From: CAYYNP01 sp964472545
GTDB lineage: Bacteria > Planctomycetota > Planctomycetia > Pirellulales > Thermoguttaceae
DNA length: 7,630 nt
Assembly (NCBI GenBank): GCA_964472545.1
Contig: CAYYNP010000403.1
Location: forward strand, 1-7,630
Direction of reading: 5' to 3'
Part shown: positions 1 to 6,000 of the stretch, piece after piece
How the letters are laid out: every line of letters starts with the position of its first letter
Position numbering within the stretch: the stretch's first letter is position 1
Made by a program: the position numbers and the translations under genes
The notes under the pieces: model-generated
What the model was told of the DNA's origin: nothing
Seen by the model: only the letters and a program-made list of their open reading frames with translations
Database searches by the model: none

Positions 1-203
1 CTCGGAGCCAGTCCCCGTTTTCCACTCCCGCGAATCGACTTTGCAGTTCTCCTGATATCCAGTCGGACCATGGTGGTCAACTCGGTCATCCGACCGACCG
101 GGCTCCACAAAGGTCTGCCCCACGCAAGTCGCCGCCTGTCGGAAATCTCAGACGCGTCCGCTGACCTTGCTCAAACTTCCTCAGTGCAAAGCCTGACAAC
201 CTC

Positions 204-232
204 TCGCCACGTGCCCGGCTCGCGGGTATGAT
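204..232 (+). promoter_or_regulatory. Possible sigma70-type promoter for the receiver gene
   Basis: A TATGAT hexamer at 227-232 differs from the TATAAT consensus at one position. Seventeen bases upstream lies TCGCCA (204-209), which matches TTGACA at four of six positions. Transcription would begin near 239, giving a leader of about 50 bases before the ATG at 292. This is a visual consensus match only, and such matches occur by chance. Confidence 0.3.
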
Positions 233-274
233 TCCAACCGGAAGACACCACGCAGACCGTGCCCGCAGAATTTC

Positions 275-280
275 GAGAGG
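275..280 (+). promoter_or_regulatory. Ribosome binding site that decides the receiver start
   Basis: GAGAGG lies 11 bases before the ATG at 292. The alternative in-frame GTG at 259 has no purine-rich site at a useful distance and would add eleven residues ahead of where a receiver fold normally begins. This favours the start at 292. Confidence 0.5.
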
Positions 281-291
281 ATCATCCGGCC

Positions 292-669
292 ATGGCAAAA
301 CGCGTTCTCGACGTCGGCAACTGTTCGTTCGATCACGGCAACATCCGTCGTTTGATCGAAGAGGCTCTCGCCGCGGAAGTGGTTCCGGCACATAGCGCGG
401 AGGAGGCGCTCGATGCGCTGCGCTCCGGGCGGTTCGATCTGGTGACGATCAACCGGCGGCTCGTGCAGGACCAAAGCGACGGGGTAGAGATTATCCGGCA
501 GATGAAGGCCGACGAGCAGTTGGCCGACGTGCCGGTGATGCTGATCACCAACTATCCGGAGCATCAGCAACGGGCCGTCGACGCCGGCGCCGAACTGGGC
601 TTCGGCAAGGCGCGGCTCGATCATCCGGAAACGCTCGACACGCTGCGGAAGTTTCTCGGCGGCGATTAG
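292..669 (+). CDS. Degenerate stand-alone receiver (response-regulator-like) protein
   Basis: This 125-residue protein has the size and pattern of a single receiver (REC) domain without an output domain. Strand 1 is KRVLDVGNCSFDHGNI. The usual acidic pair of the phosphorylation pocket is replaced by Gly9-Asn10, with Asp14 nearby. Strand 3 reads FDLVTINRRL, where Asn54 stands in the position of the phospho-acceptor Asp. The switch Thr (Thr86 in VMLITNYPE) and the conserved Lys (Lys106 in GFGKARL) are kept. The protein therefore probably keeps the fold but cannot be phosphorylated normally, so it may act by protein-protein contact. A start at GTG 259 is possible, but ATG 292 has the better ribosome site. 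The gene converges on the sigma-factor gene, and the stop codons overlap at 666-669. Family assignment is good; the role is unknown. Confidence 0.8.
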   Translation: MAKRVLDVGNCSFDHGNIRRLIEEALAAEVVPAHSAEEALDALRSGRFDLVTINRRLVQDQSDGVEIIRQMKADEQLADVPVMLITNYPEHQQRAVDAGAELGFGKARLDHPETLDTLRKFLGGD

Positions 670-1238
670 CCGTCGCCGTTGAGCACGGGCGCCAACTCGC
701 GCCGTAGCGTCGAGCGGGCCATGTGCAGCCGGCCGCGGACCGTGCTCACCGAGAGGCCCAGCTTCCGGGCGATGGCGTCGTAGTGGCAGCCGTCGAAAGC
801 GCGCAGCTTCAAGACGGTTCGCTGGTCGTGGCCGAGGTCCTCGACGGCCTGATAGATCTTGCGGCAGCGGCGATCTTGTTCGAGTTGCTCGGCCGGCTCG
901 GGCCGCGGGTCGGCCGGCTCCGCGTTGAGCGCCTCGCGGCTGCGCTCCAGCGAGAGCGCGGGCCGGCGGCGTGCGCGATGGTGCGAGGCCTCGTTCGCGG
1001 CGACCCGATAGAGCCAGGCGTAGAAGGAGCCGCGGCCGTGATAGCGGTGCAGCTTGGTGTAGGCCCGCACGAAGGCGTTTTGCACCACGTCGTTGGCGTC
1101 CTCGCGGCTGCCGGCGAGGCAGATCATGGCCCGAACGAGACGTTGCCGATACTTGCGCACCAGTTGCCCGAACGCCGAGGCGCTGCCGCGGAGCGCCTCG
1201 GCAATCAGGTACGCGTCGTCGGCTACGGAGGTAACCAT
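666..1238 (-). CDS. RNA polymerase sigma factor, sigma-70 family, ECF type
   Basis: The 190-residue product has the two-domain layout of an extracytoplasmic-function sigma factor, which binds core RNA polymerase and directs it to a specific promoter set. Region 2 spans about residues 20-90. It includes DANDVVQNAFVRAYTKL (core binding, region 2.2) and SFYAWLYRVAANEA (-10 recognition, regions 2.3-2.4). A Pro/Glu-rich linker covers about 92-122. Region 4 (about 124-182) contains the helix-turn-helix YDAIARKLGLSVSTVRGRLH, which would read the -35 element. Length is typical of the family. The start has a modest GAGAAGAG about five bases upstream. The gene lies 69 bases downstream of the DUF1598-like gene on the same strand, so co-transcription is likely. 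No anti-sigma factor or zinc-binding partner is visible next to it, so its control is unknown. Target promoters cannot be read from this window. Confidence 0.92.
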   Translation of the reverse strand: MVTSVADDAYLIAEALRGSASAFGQLVRKYRQRLVRAMICLAGSREDANDVVQNAFVRAYTKLHRYHGRGSFYAWLYRVAANEASHHRARRRPALSLERSREALNAEPADPRPEPAEQLEQDRRCRKIYQAVEDLGHDQRTVLKLRAFDGCHYDAIARKLGLSVSTVRGRLHMARSTLRRELAPVLNGDG

Positions 1239-1307
1239 AATGCTCTTCTCGGTTGCGCAGGTGTCGGCTCGTGGGCGTATTGGTTGCCGCCGCTTGTCGT
1301 TCGTGGC

Positions 1308-2681
1308 TTAGTTCCACCACCAGGTGTCGGGATCTGCGCCGCCGGCGCCGTTGCGCACGGGGGCCAGACGGTCGCTCTTCTCAACCTTGTCGATCAACGC
1401 CCAGGGCTCGATCAGCACGCCGCCGGAGGCGGTAATCACCCAATTGCGTCCCTTCTTCATCAGGCTGGCCTGGCTGTCGACCTGTTTGGGGGCGGGAAAC
1501 TGCTCCGTCTCGACCTCGGCCGGGTCGAGCAGCGTGGAGAGTTGCAACCCGGCCTTGTCGGCTAGCCGCTCCTTGGTGAGCAGCGCGCCGACGACGGCCA
1601 GTTCCATGCAGTTGCGCAGCTCGCCAAAGATCGGGTCGGCCACGGCCAACTCCGTGTACTTCGCCGTCATGTTGTCGGCCCAGCGTTGGGCGGTGGGGCT
1701 GGCCTTGCCGGTGTGCTGGCGGTTGCCGGTGGCGGTGAGGAAGTCTTCCTCGGTCATCGCCTTGACCGATCCGCCGCGGAGTTCCCAGGCCAACCCGTCG
1801 GCGTCGCGCAGCAGCGGCTGGTAGTCGGGCTCCAGCCACCAACGCGGCAACATGTTGGCCATGCCGCGTCCGGCGGCGGCAAACATCGTCAGGAAGCTCG
1901 GCAGTCCGGCGATCGGGGCCGGCTCGAAGTTCATCGCCAGACGTTTCATGCGGTAGTCGGACGCCACCAACACCCGGGCGAAGTGGCTCCCGGCCGGCAC
2001 GCCGTGGACCGAAATCTGCTGCGGCCCGAGCACCTGCTCGATGCCCGCGGCCGTTGCCCGGGGGTTGCCGATCGTCCGCAGCGTGCTGACGTGTTGCCGC
2101 AGACGGGTCAGCCCGGCCGCCGTGGGATCGATCGAGCAGCTTATGCCCCCGCGGGCCGATTGCCGGGCGGTTTGCAGCGCGACCAGCAGGTCGTCGAGCA
2201 ACATCACCGGGCGGCCGGTCGAGACGCCCACCACGTTGCCTTTCTCGTCGACCTTCCATCCCTCGCCGGGGCCGGCCAGCACGATGTCGTTCTGCTCGGG
2301 GTAGACAAAGATGTATCGGATTTGCTGCAAACCGGCGAGGTACTTGATCTCGTCGGGAAGCGGCCGATCGTGCTTCAGCGCCTCTTCGATGGCTGCCTGA
2401 AGCCGGCGGAGCGAGATCTTCCGCAGATCGGCAAACTCGGCCAGATCGCCCGGCACATGCTGTAGCGCCTGGGCACTGAGCCGGGCCAGTTTTCCTTGAT
2501 CGTCGAGCGTGGCGGTAGCGAGCACGCCGTCGGCATTCACCGATACCCCCCCGACGGAACGGGTTCTCTCGAAGATCTGGGCATTCAGCGACGTGTTCGA
2601 CAACATGGCCAGCGCCACGACAAAAATAACGGCAATTGCGGGCCACATCGCTACGCGCATGGCCGATTTGGCGGTCGACAT
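1308..2681 (-). CDS. DUF1598-like secreted protein of unknown function
   Basis: This 457-residue protein resembles the DUF1598 family of planctomycetes from memory of its hallmark blocks; I could not run a profile search. An N-terminal signal peptide is clear: basic n-region, hydrophobic stretch at about 11-28, likely cleavage after SLNA (residue 34). The family-like core is about 115-300. It includes IRYIFVYPEQNDIVLAGPGE, GWKVDEKGNVVGVSTGRPV, GGISCSIDPT (178-187), and later PRWWLEPDYQPL (279-290) and GLAWELRGGSVKAMTEEDF. The C-terminus ends in an unusual WWWN. It is predicted to be exported to the periplasm or cell surface; no catalytic motif is recognised. The ATG has an excellent GGAGGAG site (2689-2695) seven bases upstream. 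It is the first gene of a probable two-gene unit with the downstream ECF sigma factor. Confidence 0.82.
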   Translation of the reverse strand: MSTAKSAMRVAMWPAIAVIFVVALAMLSNTSLNAQIFERTRSVGGVSVNADGVLATATLDDQGKLARLSAQALQHVPGDLAEFADLRKISLRRLQAAIEEALKHDRPLPDEIKYLAGLQQIRYIFVYPEQNDIVLAGPGEGWKVDEKGNVVGVSTGRPVMLLDDLLVALQTARQSARGGISCSIDPTAAGLTRLRQHVSTLRTIGNPRATAAGIEQVLGPQQISVHGVPAGSHFARVLVASDYRMKRLAMNFEPAPIAGLPSFLTMFAAAGRGMANMLPRWWLEPDYQPLLRDADGLAWELRGGSVKAMTEEDFLTATGNRQHTGKASPTAQRWADNMTAKYTELAVADPIFGELRNCMELAVVGALLTKERLADKAGLQLSTLLDPAEVETEQFPAPKQVDSQASLMKKGRNWVITASGGVLIEPWALIDKVEKSDRLAPVRNGAGGADPDTWWWN

Positions 2682-2848
2682 TTGGGATCTCCTCCAAAAG
2701 ACAGCAAAAACGGGGCCCTTACCCGCTCATCAATCACACGGCGAAGCGGCGTGGATTTATTCGCGTTGGCCGTGGTTGCCGCCGCGACAGGGCGAGCAAT
2801 TCAGTCGTAGCCCTCTCAGGGGGGGCACTCGGCATGCGCGACGGATAT

Positions 2849-2866
2849 GGGTGGCTGCGGCAAAGC
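2849..2866 (+). repeat. Diverged single arm of the palindromic intergenic repeat
   Basis: The 18 bases at 2849-2866 match the start of the left arm of the inverted repeat at 5868-5885 at 17 of 18 positions (C for G in the middle of the run of G). The similarity stops after AAAGC, and no opposing arm follows. It reads as a decayed or partial copy of the same element family. Confidence 0.5.
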
Positions 2867-2963
2867 AATGGCCGTGTGTGAGAGCCTCGACACATCCAGG
2901 CCGCCGCCAACCACTCGGGAGCCGTCCTTTTCCGGCCAGCCAAGCCCCCCTTGCGACGAGCGC

Positions 2964-2997
2964 CGACGGTTGACTGGTACCGACGGTTGACGGGTAC
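2964..2997 (+). repeat. 17-bp tandem duplication, two copies
   Basis: Copy one (2964-2980) is CGACGGTTGACTGGTAC. Copy two (2981-2997) follows at once and differs only by G for T at its twelfth base. Each copy contains TTGAC. It lies 86 bases upstream of the lipoprotein start in a divergent promoter region, so it could be a pair of protein-binding sites. Simple replication slippage is equally possible. Confidence 0.75.
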
Positions 2998-3082
2998 TGC
3001 AAAAACGGCTATTCCTGCGTGAGTTGACAAGATTCATGGAGGAATCGACCCACCCGGCCTCCCCCGCGACAAGGAGCCTTCC

Positions 3083-4054
3083 ATGCGCGTTGTCCCATCA
3101 CGGAGTATCGCCGGCGTTATGCTGGCGGGCGTGTTTCTTCTGGCGGCCGCTTGTCAGAAGGAACCGACGATCCAGAACGAGTCGAAGACGCAAAAGTACC
3201 GCGAGGTGATTGCCAGTTTCACCGGCGAAGTGACCGACGACGGTGGGGAGCACGCGGCGTCGATCAAGCAGTTCTTCGACGATTTCGGCTCCGCCCTGAG
3301 AGAACGCAAAGCCTCGCGCATCAGCCAACTGTTCGATTGCCGCATGACGATCAGCTTGCTCGATCAGCAGGGCATGGTGCCCAAAGCGATACGCCGCAAA
3401 CAGGGCGAACTGGTCGAGGGAATGCAGAAGGAAGTGTCCAAGCGGCTGTCCGATCCGATAACCGGCCTGGCTTGGGTCCGGTACGAGATCCGCCAGGTCC
3501 GTTTCATTCAAGACGAGACCGAAGCACTCGTCTACGCGCGCCACTGGGACGCGGACGATATCTCCAGCAAGAGGCGATGGTGGCTGTTTCAAGAAGACGG
3601 TACGTGGCGGGCATACGATTTCGAGGACCTGCAAACCTCGATCCGATTCTCCACCTCAATGGGGATCGGCCTCAAGATGGCCGACGCCAACGACCCCTCG
3701 GTCCGCCAATTCCCCAAGTTGATGGCGGGAATGCAGCAGATGCAGATGGGCGAGGTCGACGAGGCCTTGCAGACCTTCGAGCAACTCGACGGCGTCGACT
3801 TCCCCCCGGTGATCGAGTCGCTGAGACTGATGCTGGTGGCCGCGCTGCACAACCAGCGCCTGGAATACGAAGAGGCCCTCAATGCGGCCAAGCGGGCGCT
3901 GGCGCTGAATCGCGAATTGCCGTTGATGCATCTGATCTGCGCCTGCGCAAGCAACGGACTGGGACAATTCGAGCAGGCCAAGGAGCACACCAATCGCTAC
4001 GCCGAGTTTCTCGGCAAGGACGCCGACTACTACGCGGCCGTCGGCGAAACCTAA
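3083..4054 (+). CDS. Lipoprotein with NTF2-like region and TPR repeats (frame ends early)
   Basis: The 323-residue reading frame begins with a lipoprotein signal peptide: MRVVPSRS, a hydrophobic stretch, then the lipobox LAAAC with Cys24 as the lipidation site. It is expected to be anchored to a membrane facing the periplasm. Residues about 58-185 look like an NTF2/SnoaL-type fold (long helices, then strands ending RRWWLFQEDGTWRAYDFEDL), inferred from pattern. From about 210 on there are TPR-like helix pairs: GMQQMQMGEVDEALQTFEQL, then ALHNQRLEYEEALNAAKRAL, then ASNGLGQFEQAKEHTNRYAE. The frame stops at 4054 in the middle of a further TPR that continues in the next frame. AAGGAG (3071-3076) six bases before the ATG supports the start. 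TPRs usually mediate protein contacts; the partner is unknown. Confidence 0.8.
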   Translation: MRVVPSRSIAGVMLAGVFLLAAACQKEPTIQNESKTQKYREVIASFTGEVTDDGGEHAASIKQFFDDFGSALRERKASRISQLFDCRMTISLLDQQGMVPKAIRRKQGELVEGMQKEVSKRLSDPITGLAWVRYEIRQVRFIQDETEALVYARHWDADDISSKRRWWLFQEDGTWRAYDFEDLQTSIRFSTSMGIGLKMADANDPSVRQFPKLMAGMQQMQMGEVDEALQTFEQLDGVDFPPVIESLRLMLVAALHNQRLEYEEALNAAKRALALNRELPLMHLICACASNGLGQFEQAKEHTNRYAEFLGKDADYYAAVGET

Positions 4055-4376
4055 CGCCGGCAAGGGACAATTTGACTTTGCCGCGGCCGCCTTTCGCAGC
4101 GGCGTGGACGACGACCCGCTCTCCGGCGACAACGTGCTCGGGCTGATCAAGACGTTGCCGGTCGGTCAACGCCAAACGGCGATCAAATTCTATCGCGGGC
4201 TGAACGACCCCGACTTGTGGTTCATCACGTTTGCCGAAACACTGCTGTTGGTCGAGGACGCCCAAACGCTGCGCACGCTGATCGAAATCCACCGCGAAGT
4301 CATGCCCGACGACGAGAACCTCGAAGCATACGAGACGGCTCTGGAAGAACTCGAGCAGGATCTTGGCGAGCGATGA
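4053..4376 (+). pseudogene. C-terminal TPR part of the lipoprotein, in the +1 frame
   Basis: This 107-residue segment continues the upstream protein in the next frame. Reading ACC, skipping the T at 4052, then AAC gives YYAAVGET-NAGKGQFDFAAAAF. This has the exact spacing of a canonical TPR: VG, seven residues, G, then QFDFAAAAFRSGVDDDP. The joined protein would be 430 residues. The rest (GLIKTLPVGQRQTAIKFYRG, FITFAETLLLVEDAQTLRTL, then an acidic helix ending EQDLGER) also looks helical and TPR-like. Alone it has only a GTG at 4104 with no ribosome site, so independent expression is unlikely. A one-base insertion (real or a sequencing error) is the simplest explanation; programmed +1 frameshifting at the stop codon is an alternative. 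Confidence 0.75.
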
Positions 4377-4404
4377 TCGCGCTGGGGCAATGATCGCGCT
4401 GGGG
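4373..4404 (+). repeat. 17-bp tandem duplication at the end of the TPR gene
   Basis: ATGATCGCGCTGGGG occurs at 4373-4387 and again at 4390-4404, separated by CA, so the period is 17 bases. The first copy overlaps the TGA stop (4374-4376). The second copy starts with an ATG that opens a 45-codon frame with no motif. It is most likely a slippage duplication. Confidence 0.7.
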
Positions 4405-4730
4405 GTCAACCCTCGCGTAGCCGGATTTGCCGCAATTCAGCCGAGTCGAGCCGACGACGAATCCGGCGACAACACTCAAATACTTGCGGAGTTCTTACGA
4501 ATCCACCTACGGGGTTTTCGATGTGTGTGAATCCGCGGTTCGCCGCCCGGACACCGCCGTCGTGGTGGGAACACGCCCCGCATCCGGGTTAAGTACAGGC
4601 GTCCGACGCGCGGCCGGAGTGAATTCGGGTTACCGCGTCGGCTCAACGGGGTAGAATATGAGGACCGGGCAGCCCCAATCCCGCGTTTGGGCTCGCTACG
4701 GAAACTGCGTCGAATTACGGGAAAACGAGC
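4377..4730. other. Intergenic region before the EF-hand gene
   Basis: I see no gene here. A 75-codon + frame (4427-4654) starts with TTG, has no ribosome site and lacks the codon bias of the neighbours. The region holds the second copy of a 17-bp duplication (4390-4404), an 8-bp inverted repeat with a long loop (4420-4427 with 4460-4467), a second 8-bp inverted repeat (4603-4641), and a TAGAAT (4652-4657), one mismatch from a -10 consensus but without a good -35. Any promoter of the EF-hand gene should lie in the right half. Confidence 0.5.
4603..4641. repeat. Perfect 8-bp inverted repeat
   Basis: CCGACGCG (4603-4610) pairs perfectly with CGCGTCGG (4634-4641) across a 23-base loop. It ends 10 bases before a -10-like TAGAAT, so an operator or leader structure is conceivable. 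In DNA this GC-rich such a repeat may be chance. Confidence 0.3.
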
Positions 4731-5690
4731 ATGCCTGTCACAAGATTTCCGATCGGGACCGTTGCCGGCGGATTTGTGCTGGCGGTCGGTTTGGTTTGGG
4801 GCTTGTCCGTGCCGTCGGTGGCCGACGATTCCGACGAGCCGACCGTGCCCGGCTTCGGTGTCGAGGAGACCGTGCCCGGCTTTGGGCCGGTGGTCGTGCT
4901 CGAGGAGCTTTACGACCAGAAGATCGTCGATTACGTCGACGAGCGGTTGCTGGGCCGCTACGACGCCAATAAGAATGGCCGGCTCGACCCGGTGGAGGTC
5001 CCGCGCGTGCCCTGGGGCGACGATCCGAAACAGGACGACCGTAACGGCGACGGCAGTCTCAGCCGCGAGGAGATGGCGGCGCGGCTGGTGCGGCGCTGGA
5101 AATACGGCAAGAAAGTGCCGAAGTCTACGGCGACCATCCCCGGCTTCGGCATCGAGACGACGGCCGCTGCCGATGCTTCCGGCGGATCGACCCGGCTGGA
5201 GGATCGCTACGACGCGAAGGTGCTCGAATACGTCGACGAGAACATAATCAAACCGCACGACCGCAACCACAACGGCGTGCTCGAAGCCGACGAAGCCCGG
5301 CACGTCCGCTGGACCGAAGACCCGCGCCAAGACGACCGCAACGGCGACGGGCAATACACCCGCGAGGAATTGGCGGACCGAACCGTACGGCGTTGGAAGG
5401 CGGGCGCCTCCCGCGAGAAGGAGCGTTCCGAACGCCGCGACACCTCCGACAAATCTCGCGCAGAGGCCGAAACGGACGACGGCCCCACGCGTCTGCTGAC
5501 GCCCGCCGAACGCTATCACGACGGACTCCCCGGCTGGTTCAAAGACAAGGACGCCGACGCCGACGGCCAGGTCGCCATGCGGGAGTATCACAGCCAGTGG
5601 ACGGACTCGAAGGTTGCCGAGTTCCGCCGTTTCGATCTCAACGGCGACGGCGTGATCACGCCGGCCGAAGCACTTCGGGCGGACGATTAG
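4731..5690 (+). CDS. Secreted EF-hand protein with six calcium-binding loops
   Basis: The 319-residue protein begins with a signal peptide (hydrophobic 9-28, likely cleavage near SVADD at 31). Six EF-hand loops with the expected ligand pattern are visible: D78-E89 (DANKNGRLDPVE), D103-E114 (DRNGDGSLSREE), D177-E188 (DRNHNGVLEADE), D202-E213 (DRNGDGQYTREE), D274-E285 (DADADGQVAMRE) and D302-E313 (DLNGDGVITPAE). They form three pairs. Pairs one and two belong to an internal duplication of about 68 residues (about 58-125 and 157-223), each containing DDRNGDG and ending VRRWK. The motif [TI][VI]PGFG occurs three times (near 38, 47 and 136). A charged, disordered linker covers about 225-255. It probably binds calcium outside the cytoplasm. 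The start has only a weak purine stretch upstream. Its role and partners are unknown. Confidence 0.88.
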   Translation: MPVTRFPIGTVAGGFVLAVGLVWGLSVPSVADDSDEPTVPGFGVEETVPGFGPVVVLEELYDQKIVDYVDERLLGRYDANKNGRLDPVEVPRVPWGDDPKQDDRNGDGSLSREEMAARLVRRWKYGKKVPKSTATIPGFGIETTAAADASGGSTRLEDRYDAKVLEYVDENIIKPHDRNHNGVLEADEARHVRWTEDPRQDDRNGDGQYTREELADRTVRRWKAGASREKERSERRDTSDKSRAEAETDDGPTRLLTPAERYHDGLPGWFKDKDADADGQVAMREYHSQWTDSKVAEFRRFDLNGDGVITPAEALRADD

Positions 5691-5821
5691 GGCTCTCATC
5701 TTTCGCGACGCCAGCGGACCCTCCCGAGCCGGCCCCCAGTCTGCGCCCCTCGCATTGGGCGTGGCAAGACGCACAACAGGCGTCATTGCCGCACGCCGTA
5801 CGGCTCCGAAGAATCCACTGG

Positions 5822-5838
5822 GGCACGTATGTCGTGCC
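5822..5838. repeat. Small hairpin downstream of the EF-hand gene
   Basis: GGCACG (5822-5827) pairs perfectly with CGTGCC (5833-5838) around a five-base loop. No T-run follows, so it is not a classical intrinsic terminator. It could stabilise an mRNA end or be part of the adjacent repeat element. Confidence 0.4.
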
Positions 5839-5866
5839 ACGTGACTTTCTGTGTGGCGCAACTTTC

Positions 5867-5965
5867 CGGGTGGCTGGGGCAAAGCGTAGCGGTGCCCCAG
5901 TGTTGTTCGAGACGACACGGGCGCCGGCAATCTGGGGTACCGCTACGCTTTGCCCCAGCCACCCG
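5867..5965. repeat. 34-bp inverted repeat, palindromic intergenic element
   Basis: The left arm (5867-5900, beginning CGGGTGGCTGGGGCAAAGCG) and the right arm (5932-5965) are reverse complements with a single mismatch, around a 31-base centre. Each arm also contains its own shorter palindrome, CTGGGGC with GCCCCAG in the left arm (5874-5880 with 5894-5900), and the same with one wobble in the right arm (5932-5938 with 5952-5958). The element can therefore fold either as one long stem or as two small hairpins. No transposase gene or clear target duplication is visible. I recall similar sequences scattered between genes of planctomycetes, but I cannot check this here. A diverged half copy lies at 2849-2866. 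Its position could also let it act as a transcript-end structure for the EF-hand gene. Confidence 0.85.
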
Positions 5966-5989
5966 CCCGACCCGTTTCTCGCTTGCCAC

Positions 5990-5994
5990 GGAGG
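5990..5994 (+). promoter_or_regulatory. Ribosome binding site that fixes the start of the last gene
   Basis: GGAGG lies six bases before the ATG at 6001. A second in-frame ATG at 6007 is less well placed, so 6001 is preferred. The site begins 25 bases after the right arm of the inverted repeat. Confidence 0.65.
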
Positions 5995-6000
5995 TGTGCG

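Larger units (their letters stand above)
1..291. other. Upstream region without a supported gene
   Basis: I see no convincing gene here. The + strand frame starting at base 1 stays open to a TGA at 229-231, but its codons lack the G/C-ending bias of the real genes and the peptide shows no recognisable motif. On the - strand an ATG at 89-87 opens a frame that runs off the left edge. That is too short to judge and has only a distant GGAG upstream. The right-hand part probably holds the promoter and leader of the receiver gene. Confidence 0.5.
2682..3082. other. Divergent intergenic region
   Basis: This 401-base spacer separates the DUF1598-like gene (leftward) from the TPR lipoprotein gene (rightward), so it should hold promoters for both. 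The parts I can point to are the Shine-Dalgarno of the left gene (2689-2695), a diverged arm of the palindromic repeat (2849-2866), a 17-bp tandem duplication (2964-2997), an isolated TTGACA (3024-3029) without a matching -10 element, and the AAGGAG ribosome site of the right gene (3071-3076). Open frames here lack family motifs or ribosome sites and I do not call them. Confidence 0.6.
5691..6000. other. Intergenic region holding the palindromic element
   Basis: This 310-base spacer lies between two rightward genes. It holds a small perfect hairpin (5822-5838), a 34-bp inverted repeat (5867-5965) and the ribosome site of the next gene (5990-5994). Open frames crossing it on both strands exist only because the repeat lacks stops. 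They both encode the same peptide, VAGAKRSG[AT]P, from the two arms, which marks them as spurious. Confidence 0.65.

Noticed and set aside
181..1320. 379-codon open frame on the - strand across the receiver and sigma genes
   Set aside because: It overlaps two genes with clear family motifs in other frames. Its Arg/Pro/Ala-rich composition is typical of a GC-rich shadow frame.
723..1565. 280-codon + frame opposite the sigma and DUF1598-like genes
   Set aside because: It is antisense to motif-bearing genes, spans their boundary, and has no ribosome site or recognisable domain.
1381..2697. 438-codon - strand frame inside the DUF1598-like gene
   Set aside because: It is a shifted-frame shadow: rich in Arg, His and Gly, with no signal peptide or motif. 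The other frame has both, and the GGAGGAG site fits the other start.
3024..3029. TTGACA as a -35 element for the lipoprotein gene
   Set aside because: No -10-like hexamer lies 16-18 bases downstream.
4054..4072. Programmed frameshift as the main explanation of the split TPR gene
   Set aside because: There is no Shine-Dalgarno-like stimulator close upstream and no known slippery codon before the stop, so a one-base indel is the simpler reading. It is kept only as an alternative.
3151..4146. 331-codon + frame overlapping the TPR lipoprotein
   Set aside because: It is an Arg/Gly-rich shadow with no domain. The lipobox and TPR motifs are in the other frame.
4427..4654. 75-codon + frame before the EF-hand gene
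   Set aside because: It has a TTG start, no ribosome site, no motif, and weak codon bias compared with its neighbours.
5744..5761. Intrinsic terminator after the EF-hand gene
   Set aside because: The stem (CGCCC with GGGCG) is only five base pairs and no T-run follows.
4476..5930. 484-codon - strand frame opposite the EF-hand gene
   Set aside because: It mirrors the repeated EF-hand codons, starts within the intergenic element region, and shows no domain.
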